Source: Tiliqua scincoides
Lineage: Eukaryota; Chordata; Lepidosauria; Squamata; Scincidae
Length of the DNA stretch: 64,000 nt
Assembly (NCBI RefSeq): GCF_035046505.1
Contig: NC_089821.1
Coordinates: 31,234,348-31,298,347, forward strand
Reading direction: 5' to 3'
A program made the position numbers and the translations under genes. Under the pieces are notes generated by a model. That model worked only from the letters and a program-made list of their open reading frames with translations, was not told the DNA's origin and searched no databases. Shown one piece after another: positions 11,345 through 22,885 of this stretch. Each line of letters opens with the position of its first letter. Positions within the stretch are counted from its first letter, which is position 1.

Positions 11345-12536
11345 CCATGTATTAGGTCCTCTCATGGACTGAGAACTGGTTGAAGACCAGGAAACAGAGA
11401 GTGGGTGTCAATGGGCAATTTTCACAATGGAGAGAGGTGAAAAGCGGTGTGCCCCAAAGGATCTGTCCTCGGACCGGTGCTCTTCAACCTGTTCATAAAT
11501 GACCTGGAGACAGGGTTGAGCAGTGAGATGGCTAAGTTTGCAGATGACACCAAACTTTTCTGAGTGGTGAAGACCAGAAGCAATTGTGAGGAACTCCAGA
11601 AGGATCTCTCCAAACTGGGAGATCGGGCAGCAAAATGGCAGATGTGTTTCAATGTAAGTAAATGTAAAGCAATCCACATTGGGGCAAAAAATCAAAACTT
11701 CACATATAGGCTAATGGGTTCTGAGCTGTCTATGACAGATCAGGAGAGAAATATCAGGGTGGTGGTGGACAGGTCAATGAAAGTGTCAACCCAATGTACG
11801 GCGGCAGTGAAGAAGGCCAATTCTATGCTTGGGATCATTAGAAAAGGTATCAAGAGCAAAACAGCTAATATTATAATACCGTTGTACAAGTCGATGGTAA
11901 GGCCACACCTGGAGTATTGTGTCCAGTTCTGGTCACCATATCTCAAAAAGGACATAGTAGAAATGGAAAAGGTGTAAAAGAGAGTGACTTAGATTATTAC
12001 TGGGCTGGGACACCTTCCTTATGAGGAAAGGCTACCGCATTTGGGCCTCTTCAGCCTAGAAGGGAGAACATGAGGGGGGACATGATTGAGACATACAAAA
12101 TTATGCATGGGAAGGATAAAGTGGATAGAGAGATGCTCTTTACAATCTCACATAACACCAAAACCAGGGGACATCCACTAAAATTGAGTGTTGGGAGGGT
12201 TAGGACAGACAAAAGAAAATATTTCTTTACTCAGTGTGTGGTTGGTCTGTGGAACTCCTTGCCACAGGATGTGGTGATGGCATCTGGCCTAGATGCCTTT
12301 AAAAGGGGATTGGACAAGTTTCTGGAGGAAAAATCCATTATGGGTTACAAGGAATGATGTGTATGTGCAACCTCCTGATTTTAGAAATAGGCTATGTCAG
12401 ATGCAAGGGAGGGCACCAGGATGCAGGTCTCTTGTTATCTGGTATGCTCCCTGGGGCATTTGGTGGGCCACTGTGAGATACAGGAAGCTGGACTAGATGG
12501 GCCTATGGCCTGATCCAGCAGGGCTGTTCTTATGTT
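11345..12536 (+). mobile_element. CR1-like LINE, 5'-truncated, with intact 3' end
   Basis: Reverse transcriptase fragments in several frames: SGVPQ, then FADDTKLF (the catalytic ADD box), then LEYCVQFWSPYLKKDIVEME, then RRLRGDMIETYKIM and LWNSLPQDVV. This is the order seen in the C-terminal half of CR1-clade ORF2. The 3' end (GATCCAGCAGGGCTGTTCTT then ATGTTC) recurs at 16524, 22984, 30041 and 53094. The frame is broken by stops near 11560, 11977 and 12069, so this is a dead copy. Confidence 0.85.
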
Positions 12537-13028
12537 CACTGTGCCACCATAATTGCTTACTAGTGAGAAAACTGCCTGCTTGCTGCTGTCCTAGTATAGC
12601 ATCAATGAAACACACCAGGCAGTACTGTAGCTCCTGCTTTAGTATGTCTCAGGAGACACAATTGCACTTGACACCTGTCAATATATGGCTTCAACCTCTG
12701 ACCTGGCTCCTCAAAATGGTCTCATTCTTGACTTAAGTGAAAACTGTGCTGCTCTCAAACTGTCCAAGTCTGATTGCCTTTCACTGCTTGGCTTGTTAGC
12801 CCAGACATTATGAAAAGAAGAAACTGAAGTCTTGTATGGAGCCAACCTAAGATCACGTGCAGCTACATTAAAGCACTCTAGATAAAAACAAGAGATGACA
12901 CACTTCTTTTGCTTCTCTGCAATTTATATGCCATGAGCCTACCTGTGGGGAAACACATCAGGTTGCATCCTGGATTTTGCCAACTGCCTTCAAAAGATAG
13001 GCAATGGGTGCCTCCTTCATTTTTGCAG
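12537..13028. other. Non-coding interval, nothing recognised
   Basis: No gene, exon or repeat could be supported. Confidence 0.35.
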
Positions 13029-13155
13029 GCTACAATCCTATCCACACTTTCCTGGGAGTAAGCCCCATTGACAGTAACAGGACTTACGTCTGAGTAGGCG
13101 TAAGTCCCAATGCCCAATGCTGAGTAGGCTTAATCCCAATGCCTAGGATTGGGCT
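13029..13155. mobile_element. Short palindromic MITE (CTGGGAGTAAG family)
   Basis: Starts GCTACAATCCTATCCACAC, centre CCTGGGAGTAAGCCCCATTG, then the inverted arm with GACTTACGTCTGAGTAGGC, and ends CCTAGGATTGGGC. The centre is partly duplicated in this copy. Same family as 22389, 22886, 57115-57440, 62000-62205 and 63433. Confidence 0.65.
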
Positions 13156-13159
13156 CTCT

Positions 13160-13915
13160 GTATAAGGAGATCTAAGGTGGATGGCTATGTGGATAGTTTC
13201 CTTCTCTGCTTGATGTAAGACATGTTCTGTCCTAGTCAAAATGTCACTTTTCATTTGTAAGGCCTGTTAGTAATGCAAAATACGTTTAGCATTACTTTTC
13301 ATTTTCACAGTAGGAAGGAGAAAGCAAGTCCTGGGAGGTAGGGGACCCAGCCACTCTGTCAAAAATGAATACCTTATCCCTCTGTCCTGCCTAGGTGGCA
13401 TCACAGGAGCGCATAATCAGTAAACACATTTCCCTGATGGTTAATCAAAAAATTCTTCCTAGATATAAGCATTTGGGAGATTTGACAGCCTTCCGTCTCC
13501 ATGGGAGAATCCGGGAGAGCTCTACAGTTTTGTTACAATCTAGCCAGTATCTCACAGCTGGTTTAGGCTGCCGAAACAGTGCTAGGGGATGATGATCCTA
13601 ATTACGCTACTAATTACATTCTCAGTGGAGATGATTAATTAGAATCAGGGATGCCTTGAATGCTGCCCGTGGTGCCATATAGGGAGATATAATTGAGGAG
13701 GCATTCACACTGAAATGTTGAGAATGATTTGGAACCCATCTTGTTTACTTCCATAGAGCACCAAGCCCTTTGGACAATTGGTGAACGTAATCCTGAGATT
13801 CAGCTAGCAACGCAGCATAGCAAATTTAGAAATAGGCTATTCTGTTATCTTCAGTTCTTTTCAAAGATACAGCACTATGAGCAAAAGGCAGTTCCTATAT
13901 CGGTGAAAACTGGTA
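13160..13915. other. Repeat-free AT-rich interval, candidate conserved non-coding element
   Basis: About 13380-13720 has no repeat, no coding signal and a dense set of homeodomain-like cores: CTAATTACGCTACTAATTAC near 13599 and GATTAATTAGAATC near 13632. Such texture is common in vertebrate conserved non-coding elements. The reading rests on composition only. Confidence 0.25.
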
Positions 13916-13918
13916 ACT

Positions 13919-14400
13919 GACAGCACAATCCTGAGCTGCCTGGAGCACAGCAGCTCCATGGGAGGGGACTTTGCCCCCTTCCCCCGGGTCAGGGAAGTAG
14001 CTCTGCAACAAGGTTACTCAATTCTTCGGCAGCTCTAGATCCAGGGCAGAATCGAAGAGTCCTGTATCAGGTTGCACAACCCGACACGGGGCACAGGATC
14101 TGGTGGAGCTGAGCTCCAGAGGTCACACCCTTCTCCCACCCTGTTTCCTCCCCCAACACACCTCCTTCCCGCCCTCTCCCTGCCCTCCCCCACCTCCCCC
14201 CACCCCAGAACATCTCCCCGTCTCCTCCCACACCACTACTCACCTCTCCACCATTCAGTGATCTGGGTGAACACCAGGCAGCAAAACGTGGGCCTAGCAT
14301 CAGAGCTGGCCCAGCGCAGGCTTGCACTGGGCTAGCTCCAGTGTTGGGCCTGTGGTAAGGGCTCGCAAGCGTGCCTTACCTAACCACATCTTGAACTCCA
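13919..14400 (+). mobile_element. Long-form GC-rich MITE of the CACAATCCT family
   Basis: Starts ACAGCACAATCCTGAGCTG. The interior is C-rich (CCCTCCCCCACCTCCCCCCA near 14183), like the copies at 20796 and 28089. The right end near 14390 is poorly preserved. Confidence 0.5.
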
Positions 14401-14534
14401 GTGCAATGGAAACAAAATACTATACTACATGATACATTTCTAAATACTTGACAGTGGCTCTCCTACAGCCCTAGAAAAACCTGATGGCACATCTGGATAT
14501 TTCCTTGCTAGGTGCTTTACTCAGGATTCATAAG

Positions 14535-15113
14535 AGCTTCCACATGCATTCCACATGCGCTGCCTCCGACGCATCCTCGGCATCACCTGGCAGGACAAAG
14601 TTCCTAACAACACAGTCCTGGAATGAGCTGGAATCCCTAGCATGTATGCACTGCTGAAACAGAGACGCCTGCGTTGGCTCGGTCATGTCGTGAGAATGGA
14701 TGATGGCCGGATCCCAAAGGATCTCCTCTATGGAGAACTCGTGCAAGGAAAGCGCCCTACAGGTAGACCACAGCTGCGATACAAGGACATCTGCAAGAGG
14801 GATCTGAAGGCCTTAGGAGTGGACCTCAACAGGTGGGAAACACTGGCCTCTGAGCGGCCCGCTTGGAGGCAGGCTGTGCAGCATGGCCTTTCCCAGTTTG
14901 AAGAGACACTTGGCCAACAGTCTGAGGCTAAGAGGCAAAGAAGGAAGGCCCATAGCCAGGGAGACAGACCAGGGACACACTACACTTGCTCCCAGTGTGG
15001 AAGGGATTGTCACTCCCGAATTGGCCTTATCAGCCACACTAGACGCTGTGCCAGAACCACCATCCAGAGCGCGATACCATAGTCTTCCGAGACTGAAGGT
15101 TGCCAACAACATA
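14535..15113 (+). mobile_element. Non-LTR retrotransposon (LINE) 3' fragment with C-terminal zinc finger
   Basis: The frame gives FHMRCLRRILGITWQDKV, then RLRWLGHVVRMDDGRIPKDL, then GRPQLRYKDICKRDLKALGV, and near the C terminus a C2H2-type finger, CSQCGRDC followed by HTRRC. This is the post-reverse-transcriptase region of a LINE, and one stop interrupts it near 14625. The 3' end (GATACCATAGTCTTCCGAGA then CTGAAGGTTGCC) is shared with the 5S-derived SINE at 6885 and the element at 10083. I cannot name the clade with certainty; an RTE-, Vingi- or I-related family is possible. Confidence 0.75.
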
Positions 15114-15884
15114 AGAGCTTCCTCTTATGCAATTATATAGTGTATGTTAGTTGTGCTAGTGCTTCATGGCAAGAAATACTTTACTGCTGCCTATTGCTAT
15201 TATGTTTGCTGCCGATTCTTCAGAGGTCAAAAGGATCCTTATTCCAGAATAAGGATTTTGCACAAAGGCTCACTTTGATTGAAAGAAGAGAGGCCCCACA
15301 CAGCAAATCAAATGGAGCATCTCATAAAAGCCTAATCAGTAACGCAGTGATCATTCACAGTACGGAGGGCAGAATGTTAGGATTATCATTTTTATAATCG
15401 CTAATAAAGAGGTAATTGAAAGATTGTCCTACTGTGACTTCCAGTTCCATCCATCAAATAATATTACACAGTGCAAACAGGTAATCATTGTAGTGATTTT
15501 CCTTCTTTTAGAGTGCATGTTGCTCAAGTTGGGTTTTTTTTTTTTTTTATAAACGTTGGTGATTAACAATAATGCTTCATGACAGCCTCAGCTACTCCTA
15601 AAGCAAGATGGGAAGCTGGCAGGCAGAAAAGCCTGACCAGTAACCCAGTTAATACCCATGTTACTTCAAACCTAGACTTGCCATGCTTAGGTACTGCCAA
15701 TTACTGTAAATCATCACGTAATGACCTAAAAGAGCAACAGATAGTTCCCTGTGAATTGGATTCAATGCATTTTTGTAAATGATGCTAAGAGCTTCCTGGG
15801 TTTCTTGTGAATATGGCATAGTGTGTAATGGCTTGATTGAAATGTGATGCTTTCCTGCCTTATGACAATTCCTTATTCCTTTAT
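15114..15884. other. Repeat-free AT-rich interval, candidate conserved non-coding element
   Basis: About 15225-15480 and 15560-15790 lack repeats and coding signal and carry motifs such as TTATTCCAGAATAAGG, AATCAGTAACGCAGTGATCA and AATCATCACGTAATGAC. A T-run of about 16 lies at 15533-15548. Regulatory function is inferred from texture only. Confidence 0.25.
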
Positions 15885-16523
15885 TGATGATACATATTTA
15901 TTTATTTATATTCCACCTTTCTCCTCAAAGGGCACCCAAGGCGGCTAACAATCAAAACATTAAAATACAAATAAACATTAAAAATAAAAATGATTAAAAA
16001 CAAGATAAAATACACCGCAGTCAGCAATAAAATGCACAGTAAAAAACATAAATTTGTAAAGGCAGCCCTTATAAGGCCTCAAAGGCTTTCCTAAATAAAA
16101 AAAAGTCTTCAGGCCCTGCCGGAAAGTTAATAACGAGGAAGCTGTCCTCAATTCAAAGGGGAGGAAATGCCATAGTGCAGGCGTCACCACCAAAAAGGCC
16201 CTGTTTATGGCCACCACTCCCTTTACCTCTCTCAATGGTGGCACAACCAACTGGGCCCCCTCTGATGGCCTCAGAGAACGAACCAGACTATATGGAAGAA
16301 GGCAGTCTCTCAGATACACTGGTCCCAAGCCGTTTAGGACTTTAAAGGTCAAAACAAGCAACTTAAATTCAGCCCGGAAATGAAGGGGCAGCCAGTGCAG
16401 CCGCCAGAGCAGCAGCATGACATTGTCAAACCACCGACCTCCAGCAACTACAAGAGCCACTGCATTCTGTACTAGCTGTAACTTCCAGACCGCTTTAGGG
16501 GCAGACCCACATAGAGCTCAAGA
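15885..16523 (-). mobile_element. L2-like LINE, 3' end of ORF2 and 3' UTR
   Basis: On the - strand the peptide contains LHWLPLHFRAEFKLLVLTFK, VLNGLGPVYLRDCLLPY and SLLTFRQGLKTFFYLG, the C-terminal region of L2-type ORF2. The 3' UTR ends with the TAGCCGCCTTGGGTGCCCTT and GAGAAAGGTGGAATATAAAT pattern and an AATA-rich tail at 15893-15908. Its 5' side is cut by a CR1 piece at 16524. The RT-bearing part at 19051-19862 could be the other half of the same copy. Confidence 0.75.
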
Positions 16524-16850
16524 GCATAAGAACAGCCCCTCTGGATCAGATCCCACTGGATCTAGTCCAGCTTCCTGCATCTCACAGTGGCCCACCAAAT
16601 GCCCCACGGAGCACACCAGATAACAAGAGACCTCATCCTGGTGCCCTCCCTTGCATCTGGCATTCTGACATAGCCCATTTCTAAAATCAGGAGGTTGCAC
16701 ATACACATCATGGCTTGTAACCCATAATGGATTTTTCCTCCAGAAACTTGTCCAATCCCCTTTTAAAGGTGTCCAGGCCAGATGCCATCACCACATCCTG
16801 TGGCAAGGAGTTCCACAGATCAATCACACGCTGAGTAAAGAATCTAACAA
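16524..16850 (-). mobile_element. CR1-like LINE 3' end
   Basis: On the - strand: TGGAACTCCTTGCCACAGGA, then GGATTGGACAAGTTTCTGGA, then GGACTAGATCCAGTGGGATC and GGGGCTGTTCTTATG. It matches the last 350 bp of the copy at 11345-12536 in the opposite orientation. It lies directly against the L2 fragment, which suggests insertion into it. Confidence 0.8.
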
Positions 16851-19050
16851 TCTAATACAATAATCTAATCTTGATGTCACATATGAAATTGATTGTCTAT
16901 TGCTCTGTTTATCAGAGAGTGACATCCCCTTCAGACACTCGTCCTGGAAAGATGGCCTGGCCCACATTACACATTTGTGAAAGCAATAAAATTAAGAGAC
17001 CGTAATATTTAAACACGCAAAAATTCAGGGCAGTTTCCATCCAAATGCAAACAAATGGTTCAAGAAGCTATTTCACTATCAAGCGTGAACAATACAGAAG
17101 ATGATTGTGCCAGTTCTCAACCTAATTCTAGATTTTTAGAAAGGTTTCTAATTTTCTAAAGGGGAGATAGCATATGACTAATTCTTCCATTTCTGATTTT
17201 AGCAGGCGAGGGAGGATCTGTTACCAAAAAGGCTGCTTTGGTTAGGGGAATTAGTATATTAGCCTTTTGGAAACTTTTGGGACCATAGGCTGGACACCAA
17301 GACAGCGTAGAGCAAAGAAATCCCTTGTTTAGCTTAATGAGGAGACTGGGAGGAAGGTAACTTTCAATCAAAGGATTATATTTTTATTGCAAAAACACAC
17401 AAAGGTAAACATAATACACATGGAGAATTGATAAGTAAAGATTTCTGGTACTTGTGTCTAGTGTACCTAGCTAGTGGTGGCTGCATGTGCTATGTATTTA
17501 GGTGCATCTGAAAAGGAATCAGAAATGGATAGGGTGTAGGGAAGTATTTAGGGGTTCCTTAATCTGCTAAACCCAGTTGCTGACTAAAGATGGGGGAGAA
17601 GGGAGGAATAGATAGGAAAGAAGGGAGGGAGTTTAGATGCAAGATATATTTACCTGTGGGGGGCAGTTGGAGGAAGAGTCCCGCAGGACAGCAATCAGAG
17701 AGAGAGAGAGACATGCGCTCTGAGTTCTCTCTTATAAGGGTTGTCTTTGACCTGGAAGTTGACCTAAACTGACCGGAAGTATCCCAGAGCTGTGCACATG
17801 CTCAGTACACACAATGGTGAAAGAAAGGTGGAAGGGTCCAGAAATCAGCTATCAGCAAAACCTGACTCTGGGGGAGGGGGGAGTAGCTTGCTTCCTGTTG
17901 CTACTGGATTTTGGAGTCTGGAGGTGGTTTAATGGCTGTGATTTAATTAACAATAGGTGATAGACTTTGCTGCCAAAGTCCTCCTCCTTTAAGGTGTTTG
18001 CATATTCAGTGATTGACTTAAACAATAAAGACATTTCCAGTGTCTCTAGAGAAAAATGAGTCTTCCCAGACTGACAAACAACATGAGAAATGAGTGAACT
18101 TAAGATTTGACTCCTTTTGTGGCCTGAAAGAGAAGTTTTAGGCCTGCATTTTAGTCCAAAATACATAACTAGATATAAAAACACAACTTGGAAGGGAAAA
18201 GGGGATTTTCACATAACAGATCAACTTATGTTTTAAATAGGCCCAGCTTTTGCAATCATCCAGTGAGACAAACTCAGATGTAGCTGAAGTCGAGAAGGAC
18301 TTGTCATTGCATTCAACTAGAGATCAAAAATCAAACGCAAAATGGAATGGTTACTAGATAAATTTCACATTGGATGCACCTTTAGCGGTGTGAGTGCCTG
18401 CTGCCTCCACTGTAGGTCTGCTGATACTGAGCCGCAACAGACCTTCTGGCAAGCCAGGTGTCACAGCACGGTATGTAAACAAGTTATCATAACAAACAAT
18501 GTGGGCTGGAGTCTTTACATGTGTTGTCCGGGTGCAGGAACAACCGTGAAAGCAGCTGTGCTCATGTCTCTTAAAGTAAAAGGCACCTAAAACTTCATGA
18601 ACCCCGTGTTGACACAGCTGTTAGTTACTAGAAAGACAGTCTTTAGACTGCCTTTTTTAATCTCACACTGTTTCTGAGCCCATATAGGATTTTGTACTTC
18701 TCTACCACTTTCTTCAATGTCTTTGCTTCACCTCACAAATCGATTCACAATTGAGATCATGTGCAGCTCCGAAGCAAAGTTGCATAAATTCAGGATGCAG
18801 GTTTATATGCAATTAAACAAGGATTAACTGAAAACACATGGCTTCCAAAGATTAATAAACAGGGTGGAAAAAAGACTCACCTAGCAGACTTTGTTCCACC
18901 TTGACAAAGCAGAGGGGAACACAGCCAGCTCAGCATGTAAATGTTAACCAGAACGACCAAGTCTGGCATGACATGGTCAACATTTCATTTCTGTTTATTT
19001 CAAGGTATGCAGGAGATATGCATTCATACACATGTGCTTGGAGATGAGTG
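16851..19050. other. Non-coding interval, mostly unrecognised
   Basis: No gene. There is a purine-rich stretch at 17690-17715 with (GA)n. The L2 sequence expected between the two flanking L2 pieces is not visible, so this DNA may be an insertion or unrelated. The rest is AT-rich. Confidence 0.3.
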
Positions 19051-19862
19051 CTTGGAAATTTAATTTCAGTTTATTGGCCCACGTCCAGACCCCGACTGCT
19101 TTCAGCCAGTGCCCCAGAATTTCAACAGCCCCCTTGGAACCTGATAGAAAAGACATATAAAGCTGGTTATCATCCCCATATATGTGATACCCAACTCCAA
19201 ATCCCTGGATGACCTCCCCAGTGGTTTCATGTAGATGTTAAACAACATGGGAGACAAGGTAGATCCCGGAGGCACCTCACATGTCAATGGCCAGGGAGCC
19301 AAACAGGTGACCTCCAGTCTCACCATCTGAGTTTGATCTGTCAGGAAGGAGTGGAGCCACTGCAAAACAATGCCTCCAAGCCCCAGCCTGGTCAGCCAGT
19401 TCAGGAGGACACCATGGTCAATGGTGTCAAAGACCACTGAGAGGTCCAGCAGGACCAACAGGGACTCACTCCCCTTGTCTAGTCCCCAGCACAGGTTATC
19501 AACAAGGCGACCAAGGCCATCTCCATGCCATAGCCCAGCCTGAAACCAGACAGAAAAGGGACCAGATAATCCACTTCTTCCGGAATTCCCTGGAGCTACA
19601 GTGCCACCACCCACTCAATCATCTTGTATAAAAATGGGTGGTTTGACACAGGTTGGAAATTGTCCAAGACCATTGGGTCTAGGAAGGATTTCTTCAGAAG
19701 AGGGTGAGCCGCCACCACCACCACCTTTAAGGCTTCTTGCAGCACCCCCTCTTTGAGAAAGGGATTTACTATCCTCCCCACCCAAGCTGCCCACCTCATC
19801 CTCAGGCAGGATGTAATAACCATGCTGGGCAAAGATCAAGAGGACAAGCAGCAGGTCTCACA
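19051..19862 (-). mobile_element. L2-like LINE, reverse transcriptase region
   Basis: On the - strand the translation contains SFLDPMVLDNFQPVSNHPFL, KMIEWVVAL, SLLVLLDLSVVFDTIDHGVL, PPGSTLSPMLFNIYMKPLG and, at the end, NKLKLN. These are consecutive RT blocks of an L2/CR1-group LINE. The ADD catalytic box region is degraded and the frame is broken, so the copy is dead. Confidence 0.8.
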
Positions 19863-19880
19863 CTCCAGAGAATTCTGTCC

Positions 19881-20051
19881 ACATCATCACACATTACACC
19901 ACATCACCAAACATCACATCACACATCATACCACATCACAAACCATCATCACCCATCAGAAACCATCATCACCCATCACACACCATCATCACCCACTCAC
20001 ACCACATCACACACCATTATCACACATCATGCTACATCACACACAATCACA
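19881..20051. repeat. CATCAC-type tandem repeat
   Basis: About 170 bp of imperfect units built from ACATCACAC and CATCATCACCCAT. The peptide encoded is a His/Thr-rich artefact. Confidence 0.85.
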
Positions 20052-20795
20052 TAAACATAACAGGGACCTTATTTTGTGTCCTGAAGGTCCTTAACTGCTC
20101 AAGATGGATGTTTCTGTTATGTCACACCCTCCCCAAGGTGGCAGGCACCAAAGAACTCTTAACTTGCTCTGGAGGCCTGGTAATGAAATAGATTCAAGCA
20201 TCACTCACACAACTGGGCCTTGAAGTTTCAAGGTAGAACAAAGAAAGAGGAGTATAGTCTTTCAAGGGAAAAAAGAGTGCTTACTGTTGCAAGCAAGGAG
20301 GAGAAAAAGGAGGGGAAGCAAGACATAAGGAGATCAGGAGGGAACCATGGCTGGAAAACTAGGTGTTCTGTGGTCACAGGACGGAAGGAGGTGGGGAATC
20401 AGGGAGGGAAAAGAAGCAGGAAAGTATCATGGTTCTAGCAATGATGAATGATCCTCATGGAATTGCAGTTCTTGTAGCCTGAACCAGGGCTATGGACATG
20501 GAGTGAGCACCTTAGCAGGCCATGAAATCACTTCACTCACTTGCAATGAGACAGCTAGTTTCTCCCACTATGAAGTTCCTTTTCACCAGCGCTGCAGGTG
20601 TTTAAAGAGATTCCTCTACACTACCCTACTGGGCAACCTGACCATTTGAACAGTTTTTTGTGATGATTAAGGGGGTCTGTTGGGCAGACTGGGGTTAATC
20701 TTCAGGCCTCCGCCATAAGAGTTAACAATAGACAAAGTGTCGTAGACTCACAAACACACAGCACTCATACCAAGGAGGGAAGAAGAGAAGTATTA
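20052..20795. other. Non-coding interval, nothing recognised
   Basis: Purine-rich from 20230 to 20420, otherwise featureless. Confidence 0.35.
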
Positions 20796-21316
20796 AGGGC
20801 GCAATCCTATCTTGCACTGGAACAGGCAAGCCAAGAGGCAAGCCAGTGCAGGATAGGTGCCCAAAGTAGCTCAGCCAGAGGTAAGGGGAAACATTTCGTC
20901 TTACCTCCAGGTAAGCCACCCTGGCCCCAATAGGTCTTCTCGAACTTATGCCACCTCCTGAGGTGGTACAAGTCCGAGGAGAGCGGAGCAGCTTGAAACT
21001 GGTCCGCTCTGCTTGGGGAACTGAGTTGAGATCTGGCATAACTGCCGGGTCCCAGCACTGTCTCCCGCTCCCCACCCACCCACCCCCAGGGCCACCCACT
21101 ACCTGCCATCCCTCCACCCCAGAACGCCCCCTCCCCCCTCCTCCCTGCCCACCCCAGAGCCTTGCATCGGCCCAGCTCAGCAGTTGCAAGGCTCGCCCTG
21201 CAAGCTACCATGGAGGCTGGATTCAGCCTCCATGTGCCAGTGCACCTCTGTGCACTGGCATGGCTTGCTCATGAGGAGGCACAAACGTGCTTTACGTGCA
21301 GTTAGGATTGCGCTGA
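20796..21316 (+). mobile_element. Full-length long-form MITE of the GGGCGCAATCCT family
   Basis: Left end AGGGCGCAATCCTATCTTG and right end GTTAGGATTGCGCTG are inverted. Inside are TCCGAGGAGAGCGGAGCAGC, AACTGCCGGGTCCCAGC and a C-rich tract. This is the best long copy in the window at 521 bp. Close relatives are at 28089-28520 (same strand) and 33336-33578 (opposite strand). No transposase frame; large open frames are due to GC-richness. Confidence 0.75.
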
Positions 21317-21385
21317 ACAGCTGCTATCCTATACTCACTTTTTTTAAATAAGCCCCACTGAACACAATGGAACTTCTTAGACGTG
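21317..21385. mobile_element. Fragment of the CTGGGAGTAAG palindromic MITE
   Basis: GCTATCCTATACTCAC, then AATAAGCCCCACTGAACACA and ATGGAACTTCTTAGACGTGC keep the two central arms. The ends are decayed. Confidence 0.5.
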
Positions 21386-22388
21386 CACAAGTTTGTGCTT
21401 TAGGCGTATGACAAGAGGATGAGGGGCTTTTGTGGGTCAAAGGCAAGGCTTGTCCTCTCCAGTTCTGAGAGCGATTTGCCTAACATCACTTGGTCAGTTC
21501 CTGAGAGAGATTCAAGCCCTGATTCACATCCCAGTCACTTGGCAACTATTCTACATCAGTTTTTTATATACACAGCCTGACCCACAATCATCATAGGCCA
21601 GGCTCAACAGAAGTTATGTGGTGAGCTTGGCACAGGCGGCAGGTGTTCTGCGTAGCTCCCCCACCCCCTTAACTGAAGGGAGCATTTGGATCAGCTTCTG
21701 ACACAGCGTGCAGATTCTGTGGTTGGGAGCAAAGGCAGAAACATCATACCAGGTACATGATAACACTTGAATGTGCCTAAGCAATCTGGGGTCTTGCCAT
21801 AGTCTGCTTCATTCTGTTAAAACCATTTTTTGTCTAGTACAATGAAGTTGTAAGAACACTCTATCCTTTGGAAGTGAAGGAAGCAGGTGACACAAACTAA
21901 AGTCTCCTTGAAAATCTTGAGGAAGAAAAATACATGCCACTACAGTTGGAGACAGTGAACTGTCATAAGTGAAGAAGACAAACATACCCATACATTTTCG
22001 TTGGCTAGATTCTTCATCTGTGCCAAAACTCATCTCATTTGAAGTAATTGGCTCCCTGGAAGGCTGCCCAGTAAAATTCACAGAGAACGAAGGTACAGTG
22101 TGCTTAATTATTCTCCTGTAGCTCAAGGCAAAGAACTTCAAACAATACTACAAAGTAGTTAAAGAAAAGTATGGAAATGGAAACACAAGGATTCAATAAC
22201 CCTAATACAAATATCATAGATTTCATGAATGTAAAATAACATCAAACATTTGTCTAAGAGAAAAGCAGAAAGACAAATTTTTTCTCCCGCAATGAAAGCC
22301 TAAAGTTCTGAAGCAAATGACTTTTGCACGACTCTTGGATATTAGAAGTTGGGCTGAGAAGGCTGTTGTTGCTTTTTCTTTTTACATT
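21386..22388. other. Non-coding interval with a weak SINE trace
   Basis: About 21440-21560 resembles a diverged reversed CORE-type SINE (CCTAACATCACTTGGTCAGT, then AGATTCAAGCCCTGATTCAC). The rest is AT-rich and unrecognised. Confidence 0.25.
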
Positions 22389-22484
22389 AATTGTGCAATC
22401 CTGTGCATGTTTACTCAGAAATACGCTCCATTTTCAAATGGGACTTCCTTCCAGCTAAGTGGGTATAGGACTGCAGCTTTAGAT
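22389..22484. mobile_element. Short palindromic MITE (CTGGGAGTAAG family)
   Basis: GTGCAATCCTGTGCATG, TTTACTCAGAAATACGCTCC, then ATGGGACTTCC and GGGTATAGGACTGCAGC. Left and right arms are imperfect complements. Confidence 0.6.
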
Positions 22485-22529
22485 TGTGATCTTGTTTCTG
22501 AACCTGTATGTAACATGTGTGTTTGTTTA

Positions 22530-22549
22530 AAAAAAGAAAGAAAGAAAGA
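22530..22549. repeat. (AAAG)n microsatellite
   Basis: Five or so AAAG units following an A-rich stretch. Confidence 0.7.
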
Positions 22550-22644
22550 AAAATGAGCAACATTTATTAAAAAATTTGACAAGTTTGTTTAATAATTGTC
22601 ATGTACAAATGAAATTACCCTTCCCAAACATGCTACAAAGAGAC

Positions 22645-22812
22645 CTGAGTATTTAACAAGTCATTTAACAAATACATGAGTATTTGACAAATATTAAATT
22701 GACAAGTATTTGACAAATTGACAAGTATTTGACAAAAATTTGACAAATTGACAAGTATTTGACAAATTGACAAGTATTTGACAAATGTTAAAGAGTATTT
22801 AACAAATACATG
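22645..22812. repeat. AT-rich minisatellite, unit about 19 bp
   Basis: Repeats of ACAAGTATTTGACAAATTG, with shorter TATTTGACAA variants at both edges (ATTTAACAAATACATG occurs on each side). The array looks locally generated and slightly diverged. Confidence 0.8.
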
Positions 22813-22885
22813 GGAAGATCACTCTCTGACTGGACAGAGAAAAAAAGACTGCAGAGATGTTTGCACAAGAAGATGTATACTTCAG

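Noticed and set aside
16570-16580. CACAGTG heptamer as a cryptic recombination signal (also in other CR1 tails)
   Set aside because: The heptamer is part of the CR1 3' consensus and no nonamer lies at 12 or 23 bases from it.
19737-20094. Histidine/threonine-rich open frames
   Set aside because: Translation of the CATCAC tandem repeat and flanking L2 remnant.
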